In this document: positions 14,901 through 23,604 of the stretch, piece after piece
Position numbering within the stretch: the stretch's first letter is position 1
How the letters are laid out: each line of letters starts with the position of its first letter
Virus record (IMG/VR): IMGVR_UViG_3300031659_000043
Coordinates: 1 to 33,957 of that record
Source of the DNA: a virus
DNA: 33,957 nt
Reading direction: 5' to 3' (one strand)
Translations under genes and position numbers: made by a program
Notes under the pieces: model-generated
Database searches by the model: none
The model's input: the letters and a program-made list of their open reading frames with translations, nothing else
Told to the model about the DNA's origin: nothing

Positions 14901-17685
14901 AGTGACATTAGATAAAAACATACATAGTAGCGAGCAATGGATGTTTAGCGATACGCCAACAAACTCAACGTATGAAGAAAAATTAGTATTAAACTTTTAT
15001 AAAGAAATTACAGATATTAAACCAGAATTTTTTGGTAAGTTTTTTGTAAAAATTGAAGGCGATGGTTACGCTAACCAATACTTAAATACAAATGTAACTG
15101 GAGAAACTTTTTATGGGGTTTCAGGTTCTTTTAATATTTACTATGTCTCAGACACAGACGCTCCTTTAGTTTCAACAGGTACTACAGACCTTCAAATTGA
15201 TCATTTTTGGGACGAATATCAATCTTCTGGTGGTACAATTAACCAAGCTGGTACTAGTAACGAATCTACAGATGGTGAAGATGACTGGGAAGAAGTTTTA
15301 GATTTTGGCTTTGTTCCAGGTTTAGTTGATTTAAATGGCCAATGGTTTATAGATGAAGCTTTTTATGCTGGAATACACCCTTCTGGAAATCACCCTAACG
15401 TTAATAATCCAAGCCACGTGTCTGCAACAAATCAAAATTATGGTTATGGTAAAGGTATATATAATGATAATGGGCAAGATTATATAGAATTATCTTTTGG
15501 CGCAATACAACCACATTTTGCTAGTGGTTCGAGTGGAATTGTTGGAAATAATCAAATTAACTATTCTGATTTTAACGAAGCATATATATGGGAAGTCGGT
15601 AGTAGTCAAAACCCTGCGCATGCAAGCCAAAATTCTGTAACAAAAAATTTAATACCAGGTAGTACGTTTAGAATTTTAGGTGATACTATACTTGATAATA
15701 TATACACAATATCAGAGACTATATCTATACAAAAAATTAGAAGATACAACCATACACAGTGGGGTGAGGTTCAATACAGATTTAATCAGTGGGTTTCTGC
15801 TGGTAGACCTGCTGTTGGAGTTTCTGAGCGTGATGATTATGAGGCTGCTTGGATTAGATTTGCAAACCCACATAATAGAAGGATAACATATGTAATACCT
15901 ATTGATAAAAACCCAAACACATCAACAGTTTTTGCTAGTGGTCAAACTCTTACAGATCCAGTAAAAAATGATTCAGAAACAGACGTAGCAGGCAACCCAC
16001 AAACAATACAGTTTGTAGAGCAAAGAAAAGATGAAGATGCTGATATAATATCAAGCGCAAACCCAGTTGTTTTTGAAACAGAACCAAAAGAAGCAATTGA
16101 TTTAAATATATTTTATCAAGCGTCAGATTCTTACCCAACAAGATTAACTATTGACAACGCCGCACAGTGGGTTCCATTAGGTAGTGTTGTTAGTTGTAAA
16201 TCACACCCTTACGTTGTTGATGGTTTTACAACTACATTTGTTACTGGTTGGGAAATAAATAATTATGGTCAATTAATGATTAAATTTAATCAACCTTTAG
16301 ATATTCTAGGATTAGGTAGATTAGATGTGTTTGAACAACAAAAACTAGTGTTAAGATTTGTTAGGCCTGATAATTCATTTACAAGTCTTAAGGGTAATTG
16401 GGTAAACCTTGTTACAGTGCCAGGGTTTGCATCCGTTACTCCAAGCTTAAAAATAGGTAATCAAACAGCGTATGTAGAAACTCATTTTGCAAATATGGGT
16501 TGGAATGAAACGGCCTACGAAGTCAACACACAAAACGTTGCTGCTAACAAAATAGGTATATCTTGGTTTAATACTTTTTCTTTTGGTAACGGTGTTGAAT
16601 CTGATAGATTAAGAGATGTTTTTAATGAAAAAAGATTAAGTAAAGGCGTTAAAGTTTCTACAACTATAGACGAACCATACGAAGAAGAAAGAAGAAGTAG
16701 TGGTTTAATATACTCTGGTATATACAATAGTAATAGCGGTGTTAATAATTTAAATCAATTTATTCAAGCAGAAAAAATAACTAAAGATTTAAACCCTACT
16801 TACGGAAGTATACAGAAATTGTTTTCAAGAGAAACAGACTTAATATCTTTTTGTGAAGATAGAGTTATAAGAATAGCTGCAAATAAAGACGCTATATTCA
16901 ACGCCGATGGAAATCCTCAATTAATAGCAAGTAGTAACGTTCTTGGCCAAACAATGCCTTTTAGTGGTGATTATGGTATATCAAAAAACCCAGAAAGCTT
17001 TGCTGCAGAAAGTTATAGAGCTTATTTTACCGACGCTAAACATGGTGCTGTTCTTAGATTATCTAAAGATGGTTTAACAGCTATATCAGACTATGGTATG
17101 AAAGACTATTTTATTACTCTTTTAAAAGAAAATTCTGAGGCTTTTTTTATAGGTACTTTTGACGATAAAAAAGACTTATACAATTTATCTATAAATAGAG
17201 ATAATTGTTACTTAAATCAAGTGAGTTATGGTGATACTAAGTCAACGGTTAGTTATTCTGAAAAAAATAAAGGTTGGGAAAGCTTTAAAACTTTTGAACC
17301 AGAAGAAGGTGTAAGTATGTCTGGAGAATACTACACATATAAACATGGCTACATATATAACCATCATGACGAGTTGGTACCTAGAAATACTTTTTACGGT
17401 CAAAATCTTCTAGCCAAATCTTCTGTAACGTTTTTGTTTAACGCTTCACCTAATACTATAAAATCTTTTAACACTTTAAACTACGAAGGTACACAAGCAA
17501 GAAGAGTTGAAGAAACCGCACATCCAGTAGTTCAATCAAATTCAAATAGAGGATTTTATAATTTAACAGGAGAACATGGTTGGTTTTGCACAGATATAAA
17601 AACAAACAAACAAGATGGTGATGTAAAAGAGTTTATAGAAAAAGAAGGTAAATGGTTTAATTATATAAAAGGTAAGAAATTATGA
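11926..17685 (+). CDS. Giant tail-tube/muzzle protein
   Basis: This 1919-residue, mostly beta protein is the likely main tail component, comparable to T7 gp12 or the muzzle of crAss-like phages. The N-terminus has GKMNKDLDERLVRNNEYRDA and VNIQVSNSDGSNVGVVENV (about 12-50), a module I recall as a hallmark of these proteins. The middle contains many Gly/Asn/Asp-rich strands and a variable Asn/Ser/His-rich stretch around 1100-1240. The C-terminal third contains RRSSGLIYSGIYNSNSG (1589 on), NPTYGSIQKLFSRETDLISF and YGISKNPESFAAESYR, again conserved in that family. There is no signal peptide or transmembrane segment. The stop codon overlaps the next start as ATGA, linking it to the fibre gene. Confidence 0.82.
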   Translation: MPEIKNTFTSGKMNKDLDERLVRNNEYRDAVNIQVSNSDGSNVGVVENVLGNNQPSFNYNLANQHGSRCVGTIADESKDVIYWFVASPMSGHVQYELEGDPNSGILKDWSCIDCVFDANRNSFLTGGTQDYIWKDKIMKYSPSTTGVAPVFVDNFMFKTEFKTTVNDQSGINLNDPFSSVFDGTSNKHYYILTINAQNARDLVPGMTAYFFNDISHANALSLTQLPGSLSQDIGVTPVTRTILEIDKNANNEICVVFDKDLTEEHDGANFASGNALVDSSVHGYNYIVFTKKRLLNFNCGNIVTGINILYDFLLWTDNDAEPKKLHVPRSILGTDPNGKRSTRLIVEERGISGADNILVKEENISTIKKYPKNKPLVEEKIEYLLSATSEHNFVNGYLDPNTGINNVTINDPGDVVVVEFDSFAGGNSFVVGEELRFLEQGGTQTLPNNYDVRCKVVENVSNVTINYKSSNGNALSYTYPPNSYKLEILSISSSTTIDTAIGIYANWMTNATVPIVFDVQRVLDNKVLFEKNLARFGYRWKYQDGEYSTFSPFSDIIFEPGKFNYDSKKAYNTAMQNQLIRLTLRNIIASDMPGDVIQVDILYVDANSPSVYVVDKLRYNDYAHVSIGSQMFNHWKSNQYQIKSDIIYAVVPENQSFRSWDNVPRKALAQEITGNRLVYGNYLQNYTLKNNYEGLYEKPVLETSLDDRWSPLIVFNTDPKGNVTFVTSRVLYNDTYFDEQAISNPELDYPFLEAEPLVNLMGNHSLKSDRKYQLGFTYLDEYGRETPVFSNSEATIDVSKKHADDYTLLASKIVSFPPSWATDFRVYVKETSNEYYNVVMDRVYRAEDGNLWLSFPSSERNKIQEDTFLILKKAADSDALVEDPARYKVVSIKNEVPDYLKTKLKVLIKAAGDDTLAVPIQHLFEDPQTGAVLDTLISVGVRSFKISEQALGDETAVLLQDAGVNVFDFDVAGQYSEKYRIINITLVGGEYTVTLDKNIHSSEQWMFSDTPTNSTYEEKLVLNFYKEITDIKPEFFGKFFVKIEGDGYANQYLNTNVTGETFYGVSGSFNIYYVSDTDAPLVSTGTTDLQIDHFWDEYQSSGGTINQAGTSNESTDGEDDWEEVLDFGFVPGLVDLNGQWFIDEAFYAGIHPSGNHPNVNNPSHVSATNQNYGYGKGIYNDNGQDYIELSFGAIQPHFASGSSGIVGNNQINYSDFNEAYIWEVGSSQNPAHASQNSVTKNLIPGSTFRILGDTILDNIYTISETISIQKIRRYNHTQWGEVQYRFNQWVSAGRPAVGVSERDDYEAAWIRFANPHNRRITYVIPIDKNPNTSTVFASGQTLTDPVKNDSETDVAGNPQTIQFVEQRKDEDADIISSANPVVFETEPKEAIDLNIFYQASDSYPTRLTIDNAAQWVPLGSVVSCKSHPYVVDGFTTTFVTGWEINNYGQLMIKFNQPLDILGLGRLDVFEQQKLVLRFVRPDNSFTSLKGNWVNLVTVPGFASVTPSLKIGNQTAYVETHFANMGWNETAYEVNTQNVAANKIGISWFNTFSFGNGVESDRLRDVFNEKRLSKGVKVSTTIDEPYEEERRSSGLIYSGIYNSNSGVNNLNQFIQAEKITKDLNPTYGSIQKLFSRETDLISFCEDRVIRIAANKDAIFNADGNPQLIASSNVLGQTMPFSGDYGISKNPESFAAESYRAYFTDAKHGAVLRLSKDGLTAISDYGMKDYFITLLKENSEAFFIGTFDDKKDLYNLSINRDNCYLNQVSYGDTKSTVSYSEKNKGWESFKTFEPEEGVSMSGEYYTYKHGYIYNHHDELVPRNTFYGQNLLAKSSVTFLFNASPNTIKSFNTLNYEGTQARRVEETAHPVVQSNSNRGFYNLTGEHGWFCTDIKTNKQDGDVKEFIEKEGKWFNYIKGKKL

Positions 17686-20600
17686 CAATAGTAGCGGGAA
17701 ATTTAGATTCTAGCGCATTTAATATACAAGGTGTTGGCTTTGCTGTTGGTTTAGCACCACCAACAATTGGTTGTATGGATGCTAATGCGGATAATCACAA
17801 TATAGATACTGGTGGTGTTTATGGACCTGCTAATGGTATTATTACATTTAATACACACTCTAATCCAGGTGATCCTAACGAGTGTTTGTACAGTGGTTGT
17901 ATGGACCAAAACTCTTCATCATTTTTTTCTATAGTATATAATGGTAATACATATTATGCAACTTTACATCAGTACAATAGCTTTACAGCAGGAGTTTGTG
18001 ATTATGAAGGTTGTGACGATCCATTAGCTTACAATAATAATACAACTTGTGGTGGTTATGTTTTACCTTTAGGAACTTCTATAACAATAACAAATAATGG
18101 GTGTTGCGACTATCCTGATTCTTGGAGTTGCGATACTGTTAATGGTGGTTGTACTGCAGTAGCAGGTGGACTTGGGTTAGCCTCTGTTGTTTGTCATGAT
18201 TATTATAATCCTTTAGCCCTAGCTAACACGCCCGCTGGTTGCTATCTAACACCTCTTCTTGCTCAAAACGCTGCGTGTACAAGTGGTAACTGCCCTAGTT
18301 GTGGTTCAAGTTCAGTTCAAGGTTGCAAAGATGCCTGCGCTCCTAATTTTAATCCTCTTGCTACTTGTGATGATGGATCATGTGATCCAGTTGTATATGG
18401 TTGCATGGACGATGGTAGCATGACTAGTGGTCAGGTAAACAGTGATGGTAATTCAATATGGCCAACAACAGGTTGCCTTGGTTACGCTTGTGTGCCTTAT
18501 GATTCTTACGATTCTAGTTGGAGTTATATAGATCTTACTGGTACACAACTTAATAGTAATTTAGGTAATGATATTAGCGCTAATAATGTTAATTCTCTTG
18601 CTACTCATATGGATTGTAATTGTGAATATCACGGTTGTACAGATCCTCAAGCAATAAACTATGAGTCACTTTACACAAATGAAGACGGTAGTTGTATTTA
18701 TGCTGGTTGTACAGATCCAACCTCTGTAAATGGAGTTACAACATATAATCATCCAAATCCAATACTATACGATAACTTAGGTAATATTATAACTACTTGG
18801 TACATAAATCCTATTGACGCTACGGTTGAAGATGGTTCTTGTGTTGTTTTTGGTTGTAATCTTATTGACACACCTAACGTTCCGCCTTGGAATGGTGTTC
18901 CTATAAAAGAAACAATGATTAACGATGATAATTTTGAAGAAGCTATTGAGTCTTGGAACGAAGGTGGTCAGAATAACCAAATGCTAGGTCTTTACCTTGG
19001 TCATGCTGGTAGCTGGGACGACGGCACACCTCCTTTAACAGGACCTGGTAATTTAACAGGTTTAGGTTGTGGTATACCATCTACGTTTGCAAACAACTTA
19101 AACAACCCAGTAAACTACGGTAATGGTTATGGAGGTGATTGTTCAGTTGAAGAATTTCTTTCACATATGCAGTGGACAGATAATTCTGGTACATTTACTT
19201 ATGACGGTTTATGTTGCACGCAAGGTTTTGCAAATGCTTGGGGACCGTTTGACAGCACCGCTTGGACTTCAGGTGGCGCTGGTGGACATAATGATGGTTT
19301 TTATTTACAAAGATGGGGTTATCCGCCTTTAACAGGAGGGATTTATAAAACAATATATAATCCATATACTGCTAATATAACAGATCTTTCTGGTTTACAA
19401 GATTTTGCATTGAACCCAGGTTTTAAAAGACTTGTTATACATAATCAATATATAACTAATTTTATACACACAGAAACTGATCCTACGAGTCCATACTATC
19501 AATTAGATATGTTAGACACATTGTTTCAACATGCTCTAGACTTTGATTGTTTATCTTTAAAATCTTCTACGCTTGGAAGTAGTGGAGAGGTTTTAGATTT
19601 AACTGGCTGGGCTAATTGTGCTATTGTAGAGTTAACCGATCTTTTCTATGACGAACTAAATATAAACCACATAGACAATCCTAAATGCCACTCAATATTT
19701 ATTGTTAATGATGAAAGCAGTTCAAACAACTACGGTAATCTAGGATCAACTGGTGCTATTAAAAACAAATGGGCGTCTGGACATGATCCAGGTTACAGCA
19801 TGGATTTAGTTATTGACTGGACTACCCACACACCTGGAACTATACCTAGCCCTATAATCATCACAGGGCAAGGTTTAAACACTAGCTACACAGACAAAGA
19901 CGAAAGCTATAGACAAACCATGACCGCAGGTGGACATGGTTATCCTAAAGGTAGTGGTTATTTAGACCCTTCTCTTGTAGGTAAAATGTATAACAATACA
20001 AACGATGAAATTGGTAAACACTTTCCACCCCAGACATCTAGTTTTAGTGGTTGGGATCCTACATCGGGTTTTAATACTGGTATTGCTGATCGTTTTGTAC
20101 CACAATATAAGTTAGCACCAGCAGACCCGGTAATTATGAGAAGAGTAGGTAGTAATGTATTATCAACTAGAAGAGGATCTGGAGAAGCTTGGCCAGATGC
20201 TAATTATTCTTTAGTGACCGTAAATCCTGTTACATTGTTGCCAGTAACAACAACTCATCGACTCCCTTTTGGAAACGCTAGTACAAATTGGCAAGGAGCT
20301 TTTAATACTTTTATGTTCAATTACCAGGGCAATATTCAAGGAGATCTTAATATGGGAGTATCAAATCCTAATATAGGTCATAATGGTTTTGGTTGGTACA
20401 CGAGGCCAAACAGTAATGATTTGGGTAGTAACCCACAAGGTCAAACAGTTAGTTATTATTATGGTGGTGGAAATGCAGGTTCTGGAGGTTACGAAGATCC
20501 TACTCTTTATAGCCCAGCTGATCCAGCTATGATAATAGATAATGAGTTAACTCTTGGTAGTGCTACTGATATGGATAGAGTTGGTTTTATACTACAAAGC

Positions 20601-20942
20601 AAATTAGTATTAATTAATTTAAAAAACTTACAACATGTTTGGTTAGGGCCAGATTGGGAGCCATTGTACGCTATGAATAGACCTGATACATTTCCAACCA
20701 CAACTCTTGGAACTCATTTATTTAATTCAAAAAACCCTGGGAACAGAGGTTTTTCTATTAAAGGGTGTGGTAATGGTCAACCAGTGTACGTGCACACAGC
20801 TGGTAGAGCTATGGAGTTTCAAAAACGATATGGTACAAATGATCAAAATGCTTTAAATCAATATGCACAACCAATATGGAGCGCAGAAGGAGAAACTTTC
20901 TTTTTAGAGTATTTTGATAGTAACGTAGTGTTTGTTGATTAA
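17682..20942 (+). CDS. Cys-rich tail fibre / receptor-binding protein
   Basis: This 1086-residue protein follows the tail-tube gene with an ATGA overlap. Residues about 30-392 carry degenerate repeats of the type GC-[TMD]-D-x-x-A-x-N-Y ... D-D-G-S-C-x-Y, for example GCTDPQAINYE with EDGSCIYAGC and CDDGSCDPVVYGC. Repeats of this form occur in secreted proteins of marine Bacteroidota. The Asp/Asn-rich loops and paired cysteines suggest small calcium-bound, disulfide-stapled units. The rest (about 400-1086) is Gly/Asn/Pro/aromatic-rich, consistent with a beta fibre tip. The likely role is recognition of the host surface. No enzyme motif is visible. Two stop codons stand in tandem at its end. Confidence 0.78.
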   Translation: MTIVAGNLDSSAFNIQGVGFAVGLAPPTIGCMDANADNHNIDTGGVYGPANGIITFNTHSNPGDPNECLYSGCMDQNSSSFFSIVYNGNTYYATLHQYNSFTAGVCDYEGCDDPLAYNNNTTCGGYVLPLGTSITITNNGCCDYPDSWSCDTVNGGCTAVAGGLGLASVVCHDYYNPLALANTPAGCYLTPLLAQNAACTSGNCPSCGSSSVQGCKDACAPNFNPLATCDDGSCDPVVYGCMDDGSMTSGQVNSDGNSIWPTTGCLGYACVPYDSYDSSWSYIDLTGTQLNSNLGNDISANNVNSLATHMDCNCEYHGCTDPQAINYESLYTNEDGSCIYAGCTDPTSVNGVTTYNHPNPILYDNLGNIITTWYINPIDATVEDGSCVVFGCNLIDTPNVPPWNGVPIKETMINDDNFEEAIESWNEGGQNNQMLGLYLGHAGSWDDGTPPLTGPGNLTGLGCGIPSTFANNLNNPVNYGNGYGGDCSVEEFLSHMQWTDNSGTFTYDGLCCTQGFANAWGPFDSTAWTSGGAGGHNDGFYLQRWGYPPLTGGIYKTIYNPYTANITDLSGLQDFALNPGFKRLVIHNQYITNFIHTETDPTSPYYQLDMLDTLFQHALDFDCLSLKSSTLGSSGEVLDLTGWANCAIVELTDLFYDELNINHIDNPKCHSIFIVNDESSSNNYGNLGSTGAIKNKWASGHDPGYSMDLVIDWTTHTPGTIPSPIIITGQGLNTSYTDKDESYRQTMTAGGHGYPKGSGYLDPSLVGKMYNNTNDEIGKHFPPQTSSFSGWDPTSGFNTGIADRFVPQYKLAPADPVIMRRVGSNVLSTRRGSGEAWPDANYSLVTVNPVTLLPVTTTHRLPFGNASTNWQGAFNTFMFNYQGNIQGDLNMGVSNPNIGHNGFGWYTRPNSNDLGSNPQGQTVSYYYGGGNAGSGGYEDPTLYSPADPAMIIDNELTLGSATDMDRVGFILQSKLVLINLKNLQHVWLGPDWEPLYAMNRPDTFPTTTLGTHLFNSKNPGNRGFSIKGCGNGQPVYVHTAGRAMEFQKRYGTNDQNALNQYAQPIWSAEGETFFLEYFDSNVVFVD
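17769..18860 (+). repeat. Cys/Asp repeats within the tail fibre gene
   Basis: This is the coding repeat array for the GC(T/M/D)D ... DDGSC units. At least six unit starts can be read (GCMDANADN, GCMDQNSSS, GCDDPLAYN, GCKDACAPN, GCTDPQAIN, GCTDPTSVN), with spacers of very different length. The best-formed pair is the adjacent one near the array end. Units are diverged at the DNA level, so the array is old or shuffled rather than a recent tandem duplication. Confidence 0.7.
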
Positions 20943-20952
20943 TAAAAATTAT

Positions 20953-22236
20953 ATGAAAAAAATAAATAAAATAACTATAGAAGACAGTCCAATGCCTGCT
21001 ACTAAAACAATGCGGGTTTATAGTGTTGAAGGAGATCCTGGCGCAATGTTTGGTTTGAGAGTTATAAATAAGTCTAGTAGTAATTATTATAATTTTCCAG
21101 AAAATACAGACCCTGCTTTTGCAACACAACCAGCACCTGCTTTTGCAGCAACTGTAGTAGAGCTAAATGTTAAAACAATAGATGATAGTGGTGTGTATAG
21201 CAGTTTTATTTCTTTTCCAGCAATAACAGGTAATGATGGTTACAAACTGGTTTTATTACCAAAAGGAAACACTGAGCTAGATACAAATTTATCTTTTGAA
21301 AAAAACTATCAATCACCTGAATTTATAAAACAATATAGTAACACAGCTGTTACGTTTAGTTTGTTGCACTCTAACTCTGCGGTAGTAGAACCTAGTAACA
21401 TTGTGTCCACAGGTCCTAACAACTTTATATCAAAAGGTGTTGTAAAATCTCTTTCTATAAATTGGGATATAACATTAAGTTCTAGTCAGTGTGTTATAGC
21501 TAGGCAACCTATTGAAAGTGATTTTGAGTTTACCTTTAGTAGAGTTACAAGGCAAACCAAAACAACAAGTATTGATAAATTTGAATTAACTGACATTACA
21601 GGTTTAAGTATTGGTATGAGTGTTAGTGGAACTGGTATTGATAACGGCGTTACAATAACATCTATAAATAAAGGTTATTATGACGAAACTAATTCCACAG
21701 CTTTAAACCCTATTTATAAAATACCTGAAGTTTTAGGAGAAGATGGAAATGGTAAAACAATAATAAGATTTGATAAAGGTGGTACTATAACACTAAGCAC
21801 TACAGCTTCTAGCCACGTTGCTAATAGAAGTATAACGTTTACAGGTAAAGGATCTAGTCATGCTAAAAATTACAACAGTACAGAATTTCAATTAAGTAAC
21901 TTTGCTTTAACTATAGATTCAGTTAGAACAACAACAGACGCAGCTGTTTCAAATAGCACAACAATACCAATAACTAGTACCAACGGTATAAAAGCAGCTG
22001 ATACAGTTTTAATGTCTGGCATAGGTATTACTTCAGTAGCACCACATGTAGATACTGTAAACTCTGGTGCTTCAGTTGTAGTAAGTTCAGCTCAAACAAT
22101 AGAAAACGGGCAGACGGTTACGTTTGTCGGTAGTAGTAGAGTTGCAAACATAAAACTTGATGTAAAAGTTTTAAATCATGGCAACTCACCACTAACACTA
22201 AAACTAAATTTAGATAACATTTTAACAGTAGGATAA
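20953..22236 (+). CDS. Tail-associated beta-rich structural protein
   Basis: This 427-residue protein starts MKKINKITIEDSPMPATKTM after the A/T leader AATAAAAATTAT. An upstream in-frame TTG would overlap the fibre gene and is less likely. The sequence is almost all short Ser/Thr/Val/Asn-rich strands. A motif GLSIGMSVSGTGIDNGVTI (217-235) with a later TITLSTTA matches the insert of the 455-residue ring protein. A related but weaker unit follows at STNGIKAADTVLMSGIGI. Such small beta modules decorate many phage tail proteins. Location between fibre and ejection genes suggests a tail accessory, perhaps attaching or extending fibres. I do not recognise a specific family. Confidence 0.7.
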   Translation: MKKINKITIEDSPMPATKTMRVYSVEGDPGAMFGLRVINKSSSNYYNFPENTDPAFATQPAPAFAATVVELNVKTIDDSGVYSSFISFPAITGNDGYKLVLLPKGNTELDTNLSFEKNYQSPEFIKQYSNTAVTFSLLHSNSAVVEPSNIVSTGPNNFISKGVVKSLSINWDITLSSSQCVIARQPIESDFEFTFSRVTRQTKTTSIDKFELTDITGLSIGMSVSGTGIDNGVTITSINKGYYDETNSTALNPIYKIPEVLGEDGNGKTIIRFDKGGTITLSTTASSHVANRSITFTGKGSSHAKNYNSTEFQLSNFALTIDSVRTTTDAAVSNSTTIPITSTNGIKAADTVLMSGIGITSVAPHVDTVNSGASVVVSSAQTIENGQTVTFVGSSRVANIKLDVKVLNHGNSPLTLKLNLDNILTVG

Positions 22237-22237
22237 T

Positions 22238-22591
22238 ATGACAGTAACATTCGCAGAGCAAATAAACGTATCGGTACAAATAGGAGACTTAGCATGGTTT
22301 TTAACACCAAACCCACCATCTGGAGTTCCAGGTAACCAGTACTCAACCGGTTCGGCCGCAAACTCTTTATTATTTGGTGAAATAACAGGTGTAACACCGT
22401 TTACAATAACTGTAAATACACCTATAAATATACCACTTAGTAATAGTTATATATTGTTTTCTAAAAACAATGAGGCAAATAAAAGTAGCCTAATTGGTTA
22501 TTACGCTGAGGTTACTATGGTTAATGAAATAACAGACAAAACAGTAGAGCTATACGCTGTAAGTACTGAGGTAACAGAAAGTAGTAAATAA
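22238..22591 (+). CDS. Small structural protein, function unknown
   Basis: This 117-residue beta-rich protein has QINVSVQIGDLAWFLTP at the N-terminus, FGEITGVTPFTITVNTP in the middle and an end FSKNNEANKSSLIGYYAEVT, then TEVTESSK. I recall similar small proteins near the tail genes of uncultured marine phages, where they are unannotated. It starts one base after the preceding stop codon, so it is probably translationally coupled to it. There is no signal peptide or membrane segment. A minor tail or adaptor protein is the most reasonable guess. Confidence 0.7.
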   Translation: MTVTFAEQINVSVQIGDLAWFLTPNPPSGVPGNQYSTGSAANSLLFGEITGVTPFTITVNTPINIPLSNSYILFSKNNEANKSSLIGYYAEVTMVNEITDKTVELYAVSTEVTESSK

Positions 22592-22632
22592 AACACAAAA
22601 AGTGTGATTATAATTAATAAGAAAAAATAAAC

Positions 22633-23586
22633 ATGGCACTAGGAAAAAGAATTAACACATTAAATTTAAAAAAGACAAGTCCGGCTCGAGGAATGTTTGA
22701 TGGTATATGGTCTGAATCAGGTGGTTTTTTTAACTCTAAAACTAGAAAAAATAAAACAGACGCTGCTGAAAATAGCATGAATCAAGCTATAGATGATTTT
22801 GGTAATTTAGATACTAGTAATTTAGCAGCAGATTTTAAAAATCCATATGCTGACGCTAAAAATGTATATGCTGGTGCTACAAATGCTTTTGCTGGTGCTA
22901 AAAACGCTTTTGCTGGAGCACAAAATCAATTTGCCAATGTACAAAATCAGTTTGGTAATTTAGAAAACACAGCTGAAGATTTAACAGTAAACACACAACA
23001 AGCTGAATTTGAAAAACAACAATTTCAACAAAGCCAAGCAAACATGCTAGGTAGTCTCGCTGGTGGTGCTGGTAGTTCGGGTGTAGCTGGTTTAGCACAA
23101 GCATTGTCAAATCAAAATATGAGACAAGCACAACAAAGCTCTGCTAGTATAGGACAGCAAGAATCTCAAAACCAAAGAATGGCAGCGCAACAAGCTGGAT
23201 CAAATCAAATGGCTTCAGCACAAGGTGCTCAATCAGCTGAAATGGCTAGAGCACAAGGAGCAGCAAACCAACAGTCACAAATAATGGGTGGTGCCGCTCA
23301 ACAGCAATCTCAGATAATGGGTGGTGCAGCTGCTCAGCAGTCAATGATTTTAGGTGGAGCTTCTGATCAACAAAACATGATTTTAGGTGGTGCTGCGGAT
23401 TTACAAGGAATGCAATTTCAGGGAGCTACAGATGCTAGAGGTTTAGAGTATGATAAGCAACAAGCGATGGTAGCCGCAAGATCTGGGCAATATGCAAGCG
23501 CATATCAAGACCAACAAGAGAATAGCGTGTTAAATCAAGGGTTAAAAATACTAGACACTGTTTCAGGCTTCGTGCCTGGTGGTTAA
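22633..23586 (+). CDS. Repeat-rich internal virion (ejection) protein
   Basis: This 317-residue protein is very rich in Ala, Gln, Gly and Met. A basic N-terminus is followed by six heptads of the form N-x-(Y/F)-A-x-A-x (residues 70-111, as in NAFAGAKNAFAGAQ). A helical Gln-rich segment comes next, then a Gly-rich turn (GSLAGGAGSSGVAGLAQAL). Eleven-residue repeats follow (about 212-266, as in QQSQIMGGAAQ and DQQNMILGGAA). Heptads and hendecads both mean extended amphipathic helices. It is the first of three consecutive genes resembling the T7 gp14-15-16 ejection set, in which the smallest protein forms the outer-membrane part of the DNA conduit. The role is inferred from order and composition. 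Confidence 0.7.
   Translation: MALGKRINTLNLKKTSPARGMFDGIWSESGGFFNSKTRKNKTDAAENSMNQAIDDFGNLDTSNLAADFKNPYADAKNVYAGATNAFAGAKNAFAGAQNQFANVQNQFGNLENTAEDLTVNTQQAEFEKQQFQQSQANMLGSLAGGAGSSGVAGLAQALSNQNMRQAQQSSASIGQQESQNQRMAAQQAGSNQMASAQGAQSAEMARAQGAANQQSQIMGGAAQQQSQIMGGAAAQQSMILGGASDQQNMILGGAADLQGMQFQGATDARGLEYDKQQAMVAARSGQYASAYQDQQENSVLNQGLKILDTVSGFVPGG
22840..22965 (+). repeat. Six 21-base (heptad) coding repeats
   Basis: Six consecutive seven-residue units, N-P-Y-A-D-A-K then N-V-Y-A-G-A-T, N-A-F-A-G-A-K, N-A-F-A-G-A-Q, N-Q-F-A-N-V-Q and N-Q-F-G-N-L-E, form an alpha-helical array. The middle units are most alike at the DNA level (GCTTTTGCTGGTGCTA recurs), suggesting duplication by slippage. Confidence 0.8.
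23266..23430 (+). repeat. 33-base (hendecad) coding repeats
   Basis: Five eleven-residue units share the pattern x-Q-Q-x-x-I-(M/L)-G-G-A-(A/S), with the last one diverging. An 11-residue period gives a slightly right-handed helix and is typical of membrane-facing or conduit-forming helices. Confidence 0.78.
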
Positions 23587-23604
23587 AATTAAAAATAAAT
23601 AAAT

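Noticed and set aside
20932-20952. TTG start extending the tail protein gene upstream
   Set aside because: It would overlap the end of the fibre gene. The ATG at 20953 follows a typical A/T leader and gives a natural N-terminus.
22592-22632. ACAC-AAAAA-GTGT stem as a terminator
   Set aside because: There are only four base pairs, A/T-containing, with no U run behind. It is too weak to call.
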